Source of the DNA: Meloidogyne chitwoodi
Taxonomy: Eukaryota > Nematoda > Chromadorea > Rhabditida > Meloidogynidae
Direction of reading: 5' to 3'
NCBI GenBank assembly: GCA_015183035.1
Contig: JACZZP010000011.1
Location: forward strand, 1,550,001-1,614,000
DNA: 64,000 nt
Under the pieces are notes generated by a model. It made no database searches. It was not told the origin of the DNA and was given only the letters and a program-made list of their open reading frames with translations. Made by a program: the position numbers and the translations under genes. Of this stretch, positions 38,456-50,119 are shown one piece after another; position 1 is the first letter of the stretch; each line of letters opens with the position of its first letter.

Positions 38456-39215
38456 TTACCTGTAGCAATAACTTATAAATGGGTGTGATATCAAAATAAA
38501 TTTTATTCGGATTTTTAGCTTAGATAAAAACTGGCAACCTTTATTTTTGTATAAACAATTTTTTGATAAAATAATTATTCCCCAAATTACTTTAAGTTTC
38601 CACAGAATTTTTTTTTAATTTTTTATTTTGATCTCCATATCCATACTTTTGACTTTCGTTTCTATTGTTCTTGTGCCTATTTTCCATTTTTTCAATAATA
38701 TTTTTTATATTTTTTGCCTTTTCTCCATTGAATCTTTTTTAATTATTTTATTTTCTCAATTTCTATGGCTCCCAGCTTTTTTAAAAAATTATTTATAAAA
38801 TTCTTGCCATATTTTTATCTATTCACTTTTTGTATAATAGCTTAAAGTTATTATGATTCTTTATATTATGTACTACTTTAATGCATTTAAATTATTCAAA
38901 TAAAATTTAAAAAATAATTTATAGAATTAATTATGTTTTAAATTAATCACTAAAATATTTAAGAATATTTTTTTAGATATGAATTATTTTTTTAGATAAA
39001 ATGATTAGAACACAACCTAAAAATATAGTACGGGGTCAAAAAAGAAGTTTTAGCAATGAACAATCAACTTCAGATGAAACAAGATTGCATGAATCTCAAA
39101 ATGATGAAATTGATGTTGAAAAAATTGGAGACACTCAACCACAAATTGTACAATTTGAAACAGGAAAAACAATTAGAGGAAATTTATGTCTTTGGCATGA
39201 AGGTTTTTTTTAATT
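38456..39215 (+). repeat. Segmental duplicate (copy B), promoter and first exon of the FLYWCH/MULE gene
   Basis: Partner of 32186-32893. Holds the upstream region and first exon of the 39001 gene. About 110 bp at about 38521-38625 are absent from copy A. Confidence 0.8.
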
Positions 39216-42206
39216 TATGAAAATGAAAGAGAGAAAGAGTTCACCAATTTAGGAATTTTTGAGTTGTAAAAAAAGATTGGTTTTAGACAAAAATTAAAAC
39301 ATTGTCTACTAAATTGGTCAACTTATTGTTAACTTCTTTGAGAAAAACTGACTAAAAATGATACAAAATTTAATTTTTATATTTTTGGTACTTATGCCCT
39401 TATTCCACCCCCCTCCTTCTTCAATGCCGCGCCCTTTTTTTTACTGCACCGAAAAAATATTCTAGACTGCTTGATTGAAATTGCCTTAGGAAAACTTTGA
39501 TGTGTAAATATGTATATATTTATAAATTAATAAAAAAAGAAAACAAAACAGAAATTAAAAAGGAAGCATAAAATTGTTAATCCCATTCAAAATATCATCA
39601 AAAACAGATTTGTTGTTGATATTGGACGAGCGACGGAACAAAAATTCATCAATATATCCACAAAGATGATAGCTTCAGTTGAAATTCGCATTCCTGTTAC
39701 ACATTTCACACAATTACGCTCTTGATGCAAAATCCCACGTCGTTGAAAGAATCTAATGCTTCCTAATTCATGATCACCGTTTCCAAGTTAATTAATATTA
39801 CGAATTAATTGATCATAGTTCATTTTAATAATGTTTTTATTTTTTAAAATGATGGCACAAATAGTAACGCTATCATTTTAAATTTAACATGCCTTTACAC
39901 ATCAAAGTTTTCCTAAGGCAATTTCAATCAAGCAGTCTAGAATATTTTTTCGGCGCAGTAAAAAAAGGGCGCGGCATTGAAGAAGGAGGGGGGTGGAATA
40001 AGGGCATAAGTACCATATTTTTTTTTAAAATTAAATTAAAGGTTATTGTTATACTCGTAGTCGTGGAACAAATGTAATAAATTTTCGTTGTGATAAAAGA
40101 AATTGTCCAGCTACTTGTAAAATAACAATTAATAAACAAAATAATGAATTGTTACAATTTATTGAAGGAACTTTAGGAAATAATGAACATAATCATTCGC
40201 CAAATCCTCAAAAGAAATTAGAAAAAGAAAAAAGAGACGAAATTTTACAAAAAATTGTACAAATGCCAAAAAAGAAGCCTTCTTTATTACTTGCTGATGT
40301 TAAGGCTCATATTTCTGATAATAATAATAATGTTAATATGGGAAGTGATCATGCTCTTGGACATTTAATTTATAGGTTTTTTTATTTTTTTATTAAAGGG
40401 ATTTTGTGGACCAATTATTTATTTATTATTCTATAGCAAATTGATTGTTTTTGAAAATTTTTATACTAAAGGGGTTTATGTTTTTAACAATTATTTTATT
40501 TTTAGTTTTTTGAAATTACAAGTGTTTTATTTTCTAAATTTTTTAACCCAAAATTATTCAAAATTGTTTAGCTAGATATAGTTTTATATAAAATAATTGT
40601 TCAGTTTTAACAAATTTTATTTTAAAAAATAATTTTAAAGGCACAAAAAACGTCTTTTTGGAAATGTAGACACAGCAAATAATATATTAGATATTGAATT
40701 CCCTGAATTTCTTATTACTTGTAAAGGACAAAGTATTTTATTATATGATAGTAGACAATACAGAGAAGGTGAAGATGATGTTGTTTTGGCATTTTCACAT
40801 CCAACGGTTTTTTAAATTAATTTTTTTTTTAACTTTTCTAAACTTTTTATATCTTTATCAGCTTCTTGATTTACTAGAAAAAAACAACGAATGGTTGCTT
40901 TATGGAAATTCTTGTGTACCCTCAAAATGGTCTTATAATTTTATTATTTCTACTGAAGTTGACAAAAAGGCTGTTGTTTGTGTTCAATGTCTTTTGCCTA
41001 AAAAAAGCATTAAATATTACATTGAGTTAGTTTTTGTTAAATATATTTTTGTATTATATTAAAAATTTGATTTTTATTATTAAAATATGCAAAGAAATCA
41101 GAAAAAATTAAACTTTTATTTTTTATTTATTTTAGAGCTTTAAATGCTTTAAAAAATGCCATTGAACCTTTAACTCCTCACAAATTTATTTCTGATTTTG
41201 ATTATTATGCATTAAAGGCAGTCAATCAAGTAAATTAATTTTTCTTTAAATTTAAATTATTTTTTTAATATTTGTTTTAGGTATTTCCAGAATTTGAGAT
41301 TTTTGGTAATATGTTTTATTTAAGTAAAAATCTGTTACGAAAATGGCGATTATTGGGAATGCATTGTCTTTATTCTGACCAAATTCTTGGAAAAATTGCT
41401 ATTAAAATATTTAGGTTAATTTAAAACTTTTTTTTACCTTAAATTTTTTTTTTAAAAAAAAAGAAATATTTTAACTCTTTCTCTTATTCCTCCTCAACAA
41501 ATTCGTCGAGCATTTTATTTAATTATTCAAAATTCTCCAATTGAATTAATTTCTTTTTTGGAATATTTTGCTAAAAATTATATTGGATTAACTGATTTAC
41601 AGCAACAAAATGGTTTTAAATATTTAAAAGAAGAAGAAGATTTGAATTTACCTATTATTTGTCCTCCAAAATATTCTTTTGAATTTTGGAATATAAATAA
41701 AAGATTAATTTCTGATATTATTAGAACTAATAATTATGTTGATGCATCTAATTTAATTGGGGTAAAAAATTTAAATAATTTTATTTAAAATATATTTTTA
41801 ATAAGAAAAGATTAATTTATTTAAAAATTAATAAACAATTTTATTAAAAAATAATAATATTTTTTTAAAGAAAAGTTCTTCGTTTCGTCGTCCTCCACTT
41901 TCTGAATTTTTGACAACATTTATTAAAAATATTACTAAACAATTAGAAGAAATAATTTTATTACAACAACAACAGTCAATTAATATTTTACAAAAAAAGA
42001 AAATTAAAAGAAAACGTTTGTATATAATACAAGAAGAACAAATATTATATACATTAGAACAAACAAATTATGAAAATGATCAAAATTTATTAGATCTTAT
42101 AACTTTACTTGGATTACAAATACAAGGTTATGTTAGTGGATTAAGAGATGATAATAATAATGATGATGAAAAGGGAAATTCTGATAATGATGAAATTGAA
42201 GAATAA
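39001..42206 (+). CDS. FLYWCH zinc-finger protein derived from a MULE transposase, catalytic residues lost
   Basis: Eight in-phase exons give 575 aa: 39001-39202, 40042-40375, 40641-40806, 40862-41025, 41136-41229, 41281-41414, 41464-41761, 41871-42206. An N-terminal Ser/Asp-rich tail (1-50) leads to a FLYWCH finger (about 60-125: G-N-L-C-L-W, G-Y-C-Y-T-R-S-R-G, F-R-C-D-K, C-P-A-T-C-K, E-H-N-H). A MULE-like core follows (about 180-390), ending in a Lys-rich and Asp/Asn/Glu-rich tail. In the core the usual D-G-T-F is replaced by Y-G-N-S and the G-C-x-F-H motif by G-N-M-F-Y. The fold is kept but the transposase active site is gone, while the frame stays open. This suggests a domesticated DNA-binding protein, or a lineage in decay before stops have accumulated. 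Intron 1 carries a Merlin-like insertion. Confidence 0.75.
39387..40014. mobile_element. Merlin-like foldback element in intron 1 of the FLYWCH gene
   Basis: Starts GGTACTTATGCCCTTATTCC and ends with its reverse complement; inverted arms are about 125 bp. Exact 8-bp duplications ATATTTTT at 39379-39386 and 40015-40022. On the minus strand near 39600-39790 it reads SIRFFQRRGILHQERNCVKC, again the Merlin/IS1016 transposase N-terminus, then a CxxC pair and a Met. Confidence 0.8.
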
Positions 42207-43020
42207 ATTTTTTAAAAGATATTTAAATTGTAAATTACATTTTGGAAGAATAAATTTAAAAATAATTTTTATTTTTTCTTGATTTTTAATTCAAATTTAA
42301 AATAACATTTCTAAATTTTATTTTTTTTTTTAATTTTAATAATTATTTAAATTAAAAATTCAATAATATATTTTTCATAAAAAATTTCCCTTTAATAATT
42401 CTCTCTATTTTTTAAGTCTTTTTTAATTTTAATTTTTTTCTTTCTCTAATTTAAATTGGCAGCTAATTTATATGAGTTGGAAAATCAAAAATTATTCGCA
42501 AATAAATATAAAAATTGCGGATTATTAAAAATTAATAAATTAAAATAATATTTTTTTAAATAAAAAACTTAAAAAATTAATTTTTTAATAAAATTAATTT
42601 AATTGTATTTTAAGAGAATTATAATTAATTGTTTAAATTTTTAAAGCTTCAAACTTTGAAATTTTAAACAACAAAACTTTATCTTCTATTATGAATACAA
42701 AGTTTTTCTAAGTGTCAACACCCTCAGCATTAAATAATTAAAATATATTTTATAAATTAAAATATAATTTATAAAATATATTTTTATTTTTAAATTTGTC
42801 CGCAATTTTTAAAATTATAAATTTTATAAAATTAATCAATACAGTGTATTTAAGTGCATGTAAAGGTATGCGAAAGTTGGATTTAATGATTACGTGTAAA
42901 AATGGTAGTGGATAGAGAGGAAAATTTAATTTTATTTAAATAATTCAATAATGCCTAAATGATTAATTCATTTTAATTTTTTAAAATATTTTTTAAATAA
43001 AAAATATTTTATTTTAGAAA
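42207..43020. other. Intergenic A/T sequence
   Basis: No coding signal seen. Should contain the terminator of the FLYWCH gene and the promoter of the glycosyltransferase gene. Confidence 0.55.
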
Positions 43021-46000
43021 ATGTTTTTAAAATTAATTTTTTTAATTTTAATTTTAATTAACTTAATTGAATGTATGATAGAAACTAGAGGAATAAAAAG
43101 GCAAAGAGAAAGTGAAGTGACAAATAAGGATTTTAAAAACAGTAAAGGTAAACTGGCTAAAACAGAAATTATTAATGAAGACAATGATGTTGTTGCTAAT
43201 TCAAAGAAGAAAATTTTATATATTTGCGATAATACATTTTATTCACATATACAATTTAATGTAAAATATATTTATTCAAAATATTTAAAATTATTAAATA
43301 TATTTAATTTTTTATTTAATTTTTAGGAAATTTTGGCAGACATTTTATCAGAATATTTCATCGTTGTAAGTAATTTAAATTATTTTTAATTTTAGAATAA
43401 TTAAAAAATAATAAATTGTCGCAATTGAGGAGTATTTAATGGCTTTTTAAGGATAATTAATCTGTCCTAAATTTATTTAAATTAAAAAGGATATGCTTGT
43501 CTACACTGACAAAGAAAAAGGAAATATGCCCAAAGGAAAGTTTAATATTATTAAAGTTCCAGTAGATCAAAGTAAATATGATGAAAGAGTATGTTATTTT
43601 CTACCTCCAATTTAATTTGAAGCAATTTATGTCATTTGAAAGATCTCATCGATCTCTTCAATTATGAGCCACCACCCTTCATAAGAAAACAAAAACAGTT
43701 TTTCAAATAAACTTCAATCGTTAATAACTTTGTTTAAAGTCAACCAAATTCATTAATTTTTGTGTAATTCGACTCTGCTCGATGAGATCTTTCAAATAAA
43801 TTTAAAAACTGAAAATTACCTAAATATTTAAGAGCATCAGAAATAAAATAACAAATTTCAAACATAGATACGCTGAAGCATATAATGTTGGAATTTATGA
43901 AGGTATTATATTATATTTATTTTACGTTATGTAAAATAATTTGTACTCCTCTTTATTCTTATTACAAAGGAGATTCTAATATTAAATTAAATTGTTTTTT
44001 AAATAAAATATTTATTTTAATTATCATAGAAATAATTAAAAACAAAGAAATCGAAATCCCTAATATTGGCAATAATAAAATATTTGACTGGCTTTCTGTC
44101 CAAAATTATATTTTTGGAATTGCCGAGTTTGAAATAATGGCTGGATCTTTTGCTGTTTTTGAAGCTTTAGGAATTGAAAAAACTTTTGATGTTATGAATA
44201 CTGCATTTTATACAAGTTTTGTTCAATTTTATGATGTTGATCTTGCAAAATTAAGTGTTCCCGGTTAGTTAAATTTAAATAAATTTTGAGTATAGTATCT
44301 ATCAGTATATCGTATTTTCTATAATAAAATGACTTTTCAATACCGATAAAAATATTTTCATATCAGAAAACTTAATTGGAAATGTTTGTTCCCTTTCCAT
44401 TACTTATAGGCTGGAAGGAACATAGGTATCCGTTAAATATCGTTAAACATTAAGGGAACTCAGGATAATTTTTTGTTTTTTTATTATTTATTTTTAAAAT
44501 AACTAAAAAAATTTTAATTTAACAAATAATTAATTATTAAAGAAAATCGTTTCGCCGCCCCAGGAGATTGGAATCCTGAAAATGGGATTTGTAACAAAAA
44601 TTCTAAAAGATTTAAAAAAAATGCGTTTGCGCATAAAAAGGCAAATACGAAAATACAAAAATCTTTTGCTAAAGCTTATGGAATTTATAAAAAATTATAC
44701 AAAAAGTATCCATTAAATATTGTTGAACCTTCTAAATTGGATCTTTTATATAAAAATATTAATTTTCATTTTATGAATCAACACCCACTTGGAGTATTTA
44801 AAGAATTTCCAAAGTTGGAAAATAAAGTTATGTATATTGGAGGAATTGTTGCTGAAGAACAAGGAATTTTGATAAAAGATAAGAAAGTAATAAAGAATGT
44901 AAGGATTTTTAATTATTTTGAGTAAAATAAAATTACTCAATAGAAAATTACTCAACAAAAAAATTTTTTTAGAAATTTTTTTTCAAATTTATTAAAATTA
45001 TTATAGAAAAAATTAAATAAAAATTAATAATTATATAATTTAATTAATTTAAATAAAATTATTTTAATTAAATATTTAAAGCCTAAATGTGTTGTTTATG
45101 TTTCATTTGGGACTGTTTATATTGATGGAGGATTAAATAATAATGATAAACTTGAAGGAATGTTAAATATTTTTAAAGAATATAAATTTTGTAAATTTAA
45201 AATTAGAATAGATAAAAAAAATTCTTTAATAAACAAATATAAAGCAAATAATATTAAATTCTTAAAAGAATTTGTTAATCAACAAGAAATATTAGGTAAT
45301 TGAATTTGTTTAATTTTAAGGTTATTACCAGGGTTGACCAAAACATGCACGAACAAATTGTTATCTAACAATAACTAACCACTGTCTCTCCGAAGGTTAA
45401 CTTAATCTCTCGTTTGTAAGAGTGGAAGAAAAGAAGTGGTCAGCAGAGAAAATATTTAAAATTCTTTTTGTACAATTCCTTTTCATTTTATACAATTTTC
45501 TCTGCTGACCATTACTTTTCTTCCACTCTTACAAACGAGAGATTAAGTTAACCTTCGGAGAGACAGTGGTTAGTTATGGTTAGATAACAATTTGTTCGTG
45601 CATGTTTTGGGCAACCCTGGTTATTAACAGTGTAGAGAACGATAATATCATTCAAACACGGTTATTAGAGAAAGAATTTAATCAAAAGAATTATTTTTAA
45701 TAAAAATTAAATAATTTTAAATTTTTTAATTTTTAATAAGTAAATCCAGAATTTATTAAAATGAGGCAAACATTTAAAATAATATTTCCTGCAAAAGTTT
45801 AATTAAGAATATTTGAATCAATGTTTGGCGTGACTGGGCTCTTTGTTTGTTTATGACCGAAAAAGGGCAATCACGCAAACACTGATTTGAATATATACAA
45901 ACGACTAGAAAAAAGAAAATATTTCACAATCTGTCGTTATTGTCAAATTTATCAGACATGACTTTTGAAATTTTAAGCAAAAAACTAGCTAAATATATAA

Positions 46001-46498
46001 AATATTTTAAAATAAAAAAACAAAATTCTTATTCTTTAATTTCAATAAAAATTTAAAATTTTAGCTCAAACAAATACAAAATTATTTATTTCACATTGTG
46101 GGCAAAATAGTTTAAATGAAGTAAAAGATTTATTTTTAAATTTATTTAAATTAATTTATTTAAAAGGCAATGTATGCAGGCATTCCTTTAATTTGTATTC
46201 CAAAATTTGCTGATCAATTTTACCTTTCTTCTCTTGTTGAACATTTAAATATTGGAATTTTTGTTAAAAATAATAAAAAATTTCTAAAATCTATAGAAAA
46301 AGCTCTTGATCAATTTTTTGAAAAAAATGAAAAGTAAATCAAATAAATATTTATTTTAATTATTTAAAATATTATTTTAGTTTATATCAAAATAATGCTG
46401 ATGAAATGAGACAAAATATTTTAAATATTTTCAAAGAAAAATCATTTAAAAATAAATTTGTCGAGAAGATTTTAGAAGTTATTAACGAAGAGAAATGA
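43021..46498 (+). CDS. UDP-glycosyltransferase (UGT family)
   Basis: Exons: 43021-43260, 43327-43365, 43490-43588, about 43868-43902, 44030-44263, 44564-44898, 45082-45295, 46065-46120, 46167-46333, 46381-46498. A signal peptide ([17 protein letters not shown]) sends it to the ER. The donor half contains [15 protein letters not shown] and the UGT signature block [20 protein letters not shown], then CIPKFADQ. UGTs attach sugars to small hydrophobic compounds in detoxification. The protein ends soon after the signature with no obvious C-terminal membrane helix, so it may be soluble in the lumen. The exon 3/4 join is one base out of phase for the expected R-Y-A-E-A-Y reading, so either an unrecognised splice or a lesion is present there; all later joins agree. 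Two introns contain inverted repeats. Confidence 0.75.
43634..43797. repeat. 18-bp perfect inverted repeat in UGT intron 3
   Basis: ATTTGAAAGATCTCATCG (43634-43651) is the exact reverse complement of the sequence at 43780-43797. The 128 bp between them include ATGAGCCACCACCC. Probably a small MITE; it lies at the splice join that is out of phase. Confidence 0.6.
45329..45619. mobile_element. hAT-type foldback MITE in UGT intron 7
   Basis: Both ends begin CAGGGTTG(A/C)CC and continue AAAACATGCACGAAC; arms of over 100 bp are almost perfectly complementary. Flanking octamers GTTATTAC (45321-45328) and GTTATTAA (45620-45627) match at seven of eight bases. The C-A-G-G-G end fits hAT. No coding content. 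Confidence 0.8.
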
Positions 46499-46517
46499 GA
46501 GAATTAATTATATACAC

Positions 46518-47093
46518 CAGGGTTGCATCGGGTTACCCGAAACCCGACCCGAGAAATTTTGGAAAACCCGACTCGGAAACCCGACCCGACCCTTTCAGTA
46601 TTACCCGATACCCGACATTTAAAAAATTTTTCCTTCTTTCTCTTTACTTCCCTGAACCTTTTGCATGGAGGAGAGAAAAATAAATAAATGAAAAATTTAT
46701 TCTTATTTTAAACAGCTTTATTATAGGTGCGCTTGTGGTTGAGTGGTTAGTAGCGTAGTCTATCTAGGAAATGTGGGTTCGATTCCTAAAGATGGATGAA
46801 TAATTTCGTGTACATTAATGACCGTCTGCTTTTATTTTTCGCTCGTTTTTCAATTTTTTAAATAAATTAAAATTCCTAAATTTTCGCCTGTAGCGCTAAA
46901 AAAGGTGAATTTTTGGCAACTAAGGTGGAATAATTTTTTAAAAATTTTCGCCTGCGGCGCAAAAAAACGGAATTTTTGGCAATTAAAGAAAAAATATGCA
47001 AAATTTTCGCCTGTGGCACTAAAACTACCCGAAACCCGAAATTTATGAAAATCTACCCGACCCGACACTCGAGGTCAACCCGGTGCAACCCTG
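46518..47093. mobile_element. hAT-type non-autonomous element carrying a tRNA-like segment
   Basis: Ends CAGGGTTGCA(T/C)CGGGTT in inverted orientation, with exact 8-bp duplications ATATACAC at 46510-46517 and 47094-47101. Subterminal zones are rich in ACCCGA units. The interior holds three degenerate copies of a CGCCTG-x-x-GCGC-AAAAA-GAATTTTTGGCAA unit (46876-47020), also present in the 288-1292 element. It lies 11 bp after the UGT stop. Confidence 0.82.
46727..46797 (+). other. tRNA-derived sequence (SINE-like) inside the hAT element
   Basis: Contains a pol III A-box-like TGGTTGAGTGGTTAGTAGC (46735-46753) and an exact B box GGTTCGATTCC (46776-46786), spaced as in a tRNA. A T-stem/loop can form, but the anticodon stem and acceptor stem are poor, so it is not a functional tRNA gene. 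Could be a SINE head or an acquired pol III promoter. Confidence 0.55.
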
Positions 47094-47101
47094 ATATACA
47101 C

Positions 47102-47500
47102 TTGGGAAAAAATTAAAAAAAAAACAAAAAAATTAGAAAAATAGGATATTTTAACAATTTTATATATTAAATAAATTTATTTAAAAGGAAATTTTTAAAT
47201 AGAGAATAAATTAAAAATTATTATTAATTTATTTAAAAATTTACTTTTTTAAATTTATAACAAATTCTAACATTTTTTAATCATTTTTTATATTAAAAAT
47301 ATATTTTCTCTTAAAAAAAAGAAATAATATTATTTTTTTAAATTTATTTAAAAAATATTTTTATTTATTTATTTTTACATTATATTAATGTTAGTTATTT
47401 TATTTTAATTTAGCATTTTATTATCATTTTTTTAGATAAAAACGATTTTTGGGAAATTATTCATTTTTAATTAATTTAAAAGTAATTAATTTAATTTATT
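47102..47500. other. Intergenic A/T sequence between convergent genes
   Basis: No coding signal. Lies between the 3' ends of the UGT (+) and the receptor-like gene (-). Confidence 0.55.
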
Positions 47501-50119
47501 TTAATTTTTATAACATTTAGAATTAGCAACAAGTAACCATAATAATACCATTTGACCAATAAATACCTAAAAAATAAATTAAAAAATAATTTATAAAATT
47601 ACTAAATTAAATAATTGCTGTCCAATTCTATGAATTTGAATTCCTTCAATTCTTTTAATTAAATTTTTAGTACGATCACATAACTATATAAAATTAAATA
47701 AATTTATTTTTTTTATTTTAAAAATAACATTTTATCCAAATTAATTAAATTAAAAAAAAATAATAATTAAATACCTTTAATTTAATTTCATCATTATTAT
47801 TATTAATCCAAATATTTTCAGATAATAATAATTGATCTTTTATTTCATGAATCTAATTAATTTAAAAATTAAAAAAAAATTAAAAAAATTAACAAACAAT
47901 AGAATGAACAGCATAAGGTCCTTTTAAAATATAAATTAATAAAATAATACTTAATAAACTCCAATTAATATTATTTATATGAAAAAATATATTGTAAAGA
48001 AGAGATGAATGATGTCCTTTAAAAAATATTATTAATTTTAAATTTTTGTAAAAAGTGGCACAATTTAAGGGAAATAGTCTTAGGTATTTTAATGGTATAT
48101 TTTTATATGTACCTATTGGTTTTATAAAATAGTGTCTTATTAGTGCTATTCATGAACGTTTTACCGAGGTATTTTCTGTTATTTCAGGTTTGTTATTACA
48201 GCTATAGGTCAACTTTTTAAAAAAAAACATAAATTTACTTGAAATAAATATATTTTTTAAAGTAAAATTAAAATAACAATTGTCCTTATTATTAGAATAA
48301 TATTTTTTTACCTATTCTACCATTAAATATAATAAATTAATTAAAAACCTTCGCCCCCATTTCCTTCTCCACCCCCTCCAGTAATAAAGCCTGCAGCAAG
48401 ATTTAAAAAAATAGCATTAATAAAAAGGCTATTTCCTAAAGAAGCTAAGCAATCACTTGTAAAATGTGATAAACGTAATAATAAACTAATTGAAATTTCA
48501 ATTTGATTAAAAATTTGTAAATTCTTAAAATAAAAAAATAAAAAAATTATTTTATTAAAAAAAACCATAATTTGTCCATTATTTAATAATGGAATAAATA
48601 ATTCTTTTTTAAAAATTTCCCAATTTAAAAAAACATTTTTAAATGAAATATGAAAAATACAAAGAGTAATAGCACCAATATAAGCAGTTAATAATGAAGG
48701 AAATAAATTAAATAAAATATATAAAAATATTTTTATACCCATTAAATAACTAAAAAATATTTTTAAAAATTATTAGAAAATTAAAAAAATATATTTTAAC
48801 TAAAAACAAGGCTTTCCCAAAGATTAAAAGGTAAGAGGAGTACCTTAAACAACAATTTTTGTTTTAAAATTCAAACTCAGCATCATTTATTAAATAATTT
48901 TTAGTGTCCAAAATTTGAACTTAAATCCCAATAGATCAACTCTAAAATATAGGTCAACCTTTGGATTTTTTTATTAAAATTAAGGTAAAATAATGTGACA
49001 AATAAACAGTTTTTTTAAAGAAAAACTAAAATTAAATAAATAAAATTTTAATTTTTATAAAAATAATAATAAAAAAAATACCTAATTCTTGTATCATTTT
49101 CTTCTTCTTCTTTTTCCATTGTAATATTTACTAATCCCTTTTGTTGTTGTATTTGTATAATTTGTAATGAACACCAAATAATACTTGTAAAAATAAATAT
49201 AAATAAAAAAATAAATGGACGAATAAATAAATAATTTTTATTTAATTGTTGTAATTGTTGCTAAATTTAAAAAAATATATAATATTAATTTTATTTATAT
49301 TTTTTTAAAATTATTTATTTATATTGGTTGAGAATGTTTGTATTATAATTACTTATTTGTTAGGCAAAGTTTTATAAAATTGTAATGTATTTTAAATCTT
49401 TAAATTTTGTGAATATACTCTTTATACGGTTTTACAAATTTCAGAAATTTAATTAAATTATTTCAGAAATTCTGGTTAAAAAACAGAATTTAAAAATAAT
49501 TTTTGAGTTTTTTTATATTTTGAACAAATAACTTTCATGCCCCTTAACCTCTATTCTTTTTATTTAAATATTTTTTAATTAAATTTATTTAATTAAAAAA
49601 CTTACAATATTTACATTTTTAATAAAATTATTTAATTCAAAAATAAATTTATTAAAATATTCACTTCCATTTTTATAAAGCCAAAAAAACGAACTTAATC
49701 CATTTAAGGTAATTGTTAATTGTATACTTGTTTTAGCCCAAGTTATTGTTAAATTCTTTTAAAGGGAAATTATTTTATAAATAAATTAAATATTTTTTTA
49801 AATAATACCTCTGTTCTAAATAATAATTCAAAAATATAATAAATACTTCTAATAATAAGTAAAAATAAAATTAAAAGTAAAATAATTTTTTTAAATTTAT
49901 TTCTTTCATTTCCAATATCTTTTTTAATAAAAAATTTAGATGAACGATAAAAAGGACCAAAAACCTTGAAAAATAAAATAATAATTGATTTTTCTTAATT
50001 TTTAATTAAAAATTAAATACTTGGGGAAGTGAAATTGTTTGAGATAAATCATTAATATTATTATTTGTGTTATTAATTTCCAAAATAGATTGAGAAGAAT
50101 TAAAAGATGACGAAAACAT
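47501..50119 (-). CDS. Multipass membrane protein, gustatory-receptor-like
   Basis: Nine in-phase exons give 442 aa: 50119-50021, 49964-49809, 49755-49606, 49260-49082, 48749-48349, 48016-47898, 47852-47775, 47683-47603, 47566-47501. No signal peptide; an Asn/Ser-rich cytoplasmic N-terminus is followed by about seven hydrophobic segments (such as IILLLILLLIIRSIYYIF, IRPFIFLFIFIFTSII, ILFNLFPSLLTAYIGAI). A polar loop with QIEISISLLLRLSHFTSD follows, then a Gly-rich stretch, and the last segment is FIGQMVLLWLLVAN. Length, topology and the conserved C-terminal helix fit the insect-type gustatory receptor family of nematodes (GUR/EGL-47 group). Sequence identity to a named member was not established, so another seven-helix family remains possible. 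Confidence 0.55.

Noticed and set aside
46727..46797. Functional tRNA gene
   Set aside because: A and B boxes are present but the anticodon and acceptor stems do not form properly, and it lies inside a transposable element.
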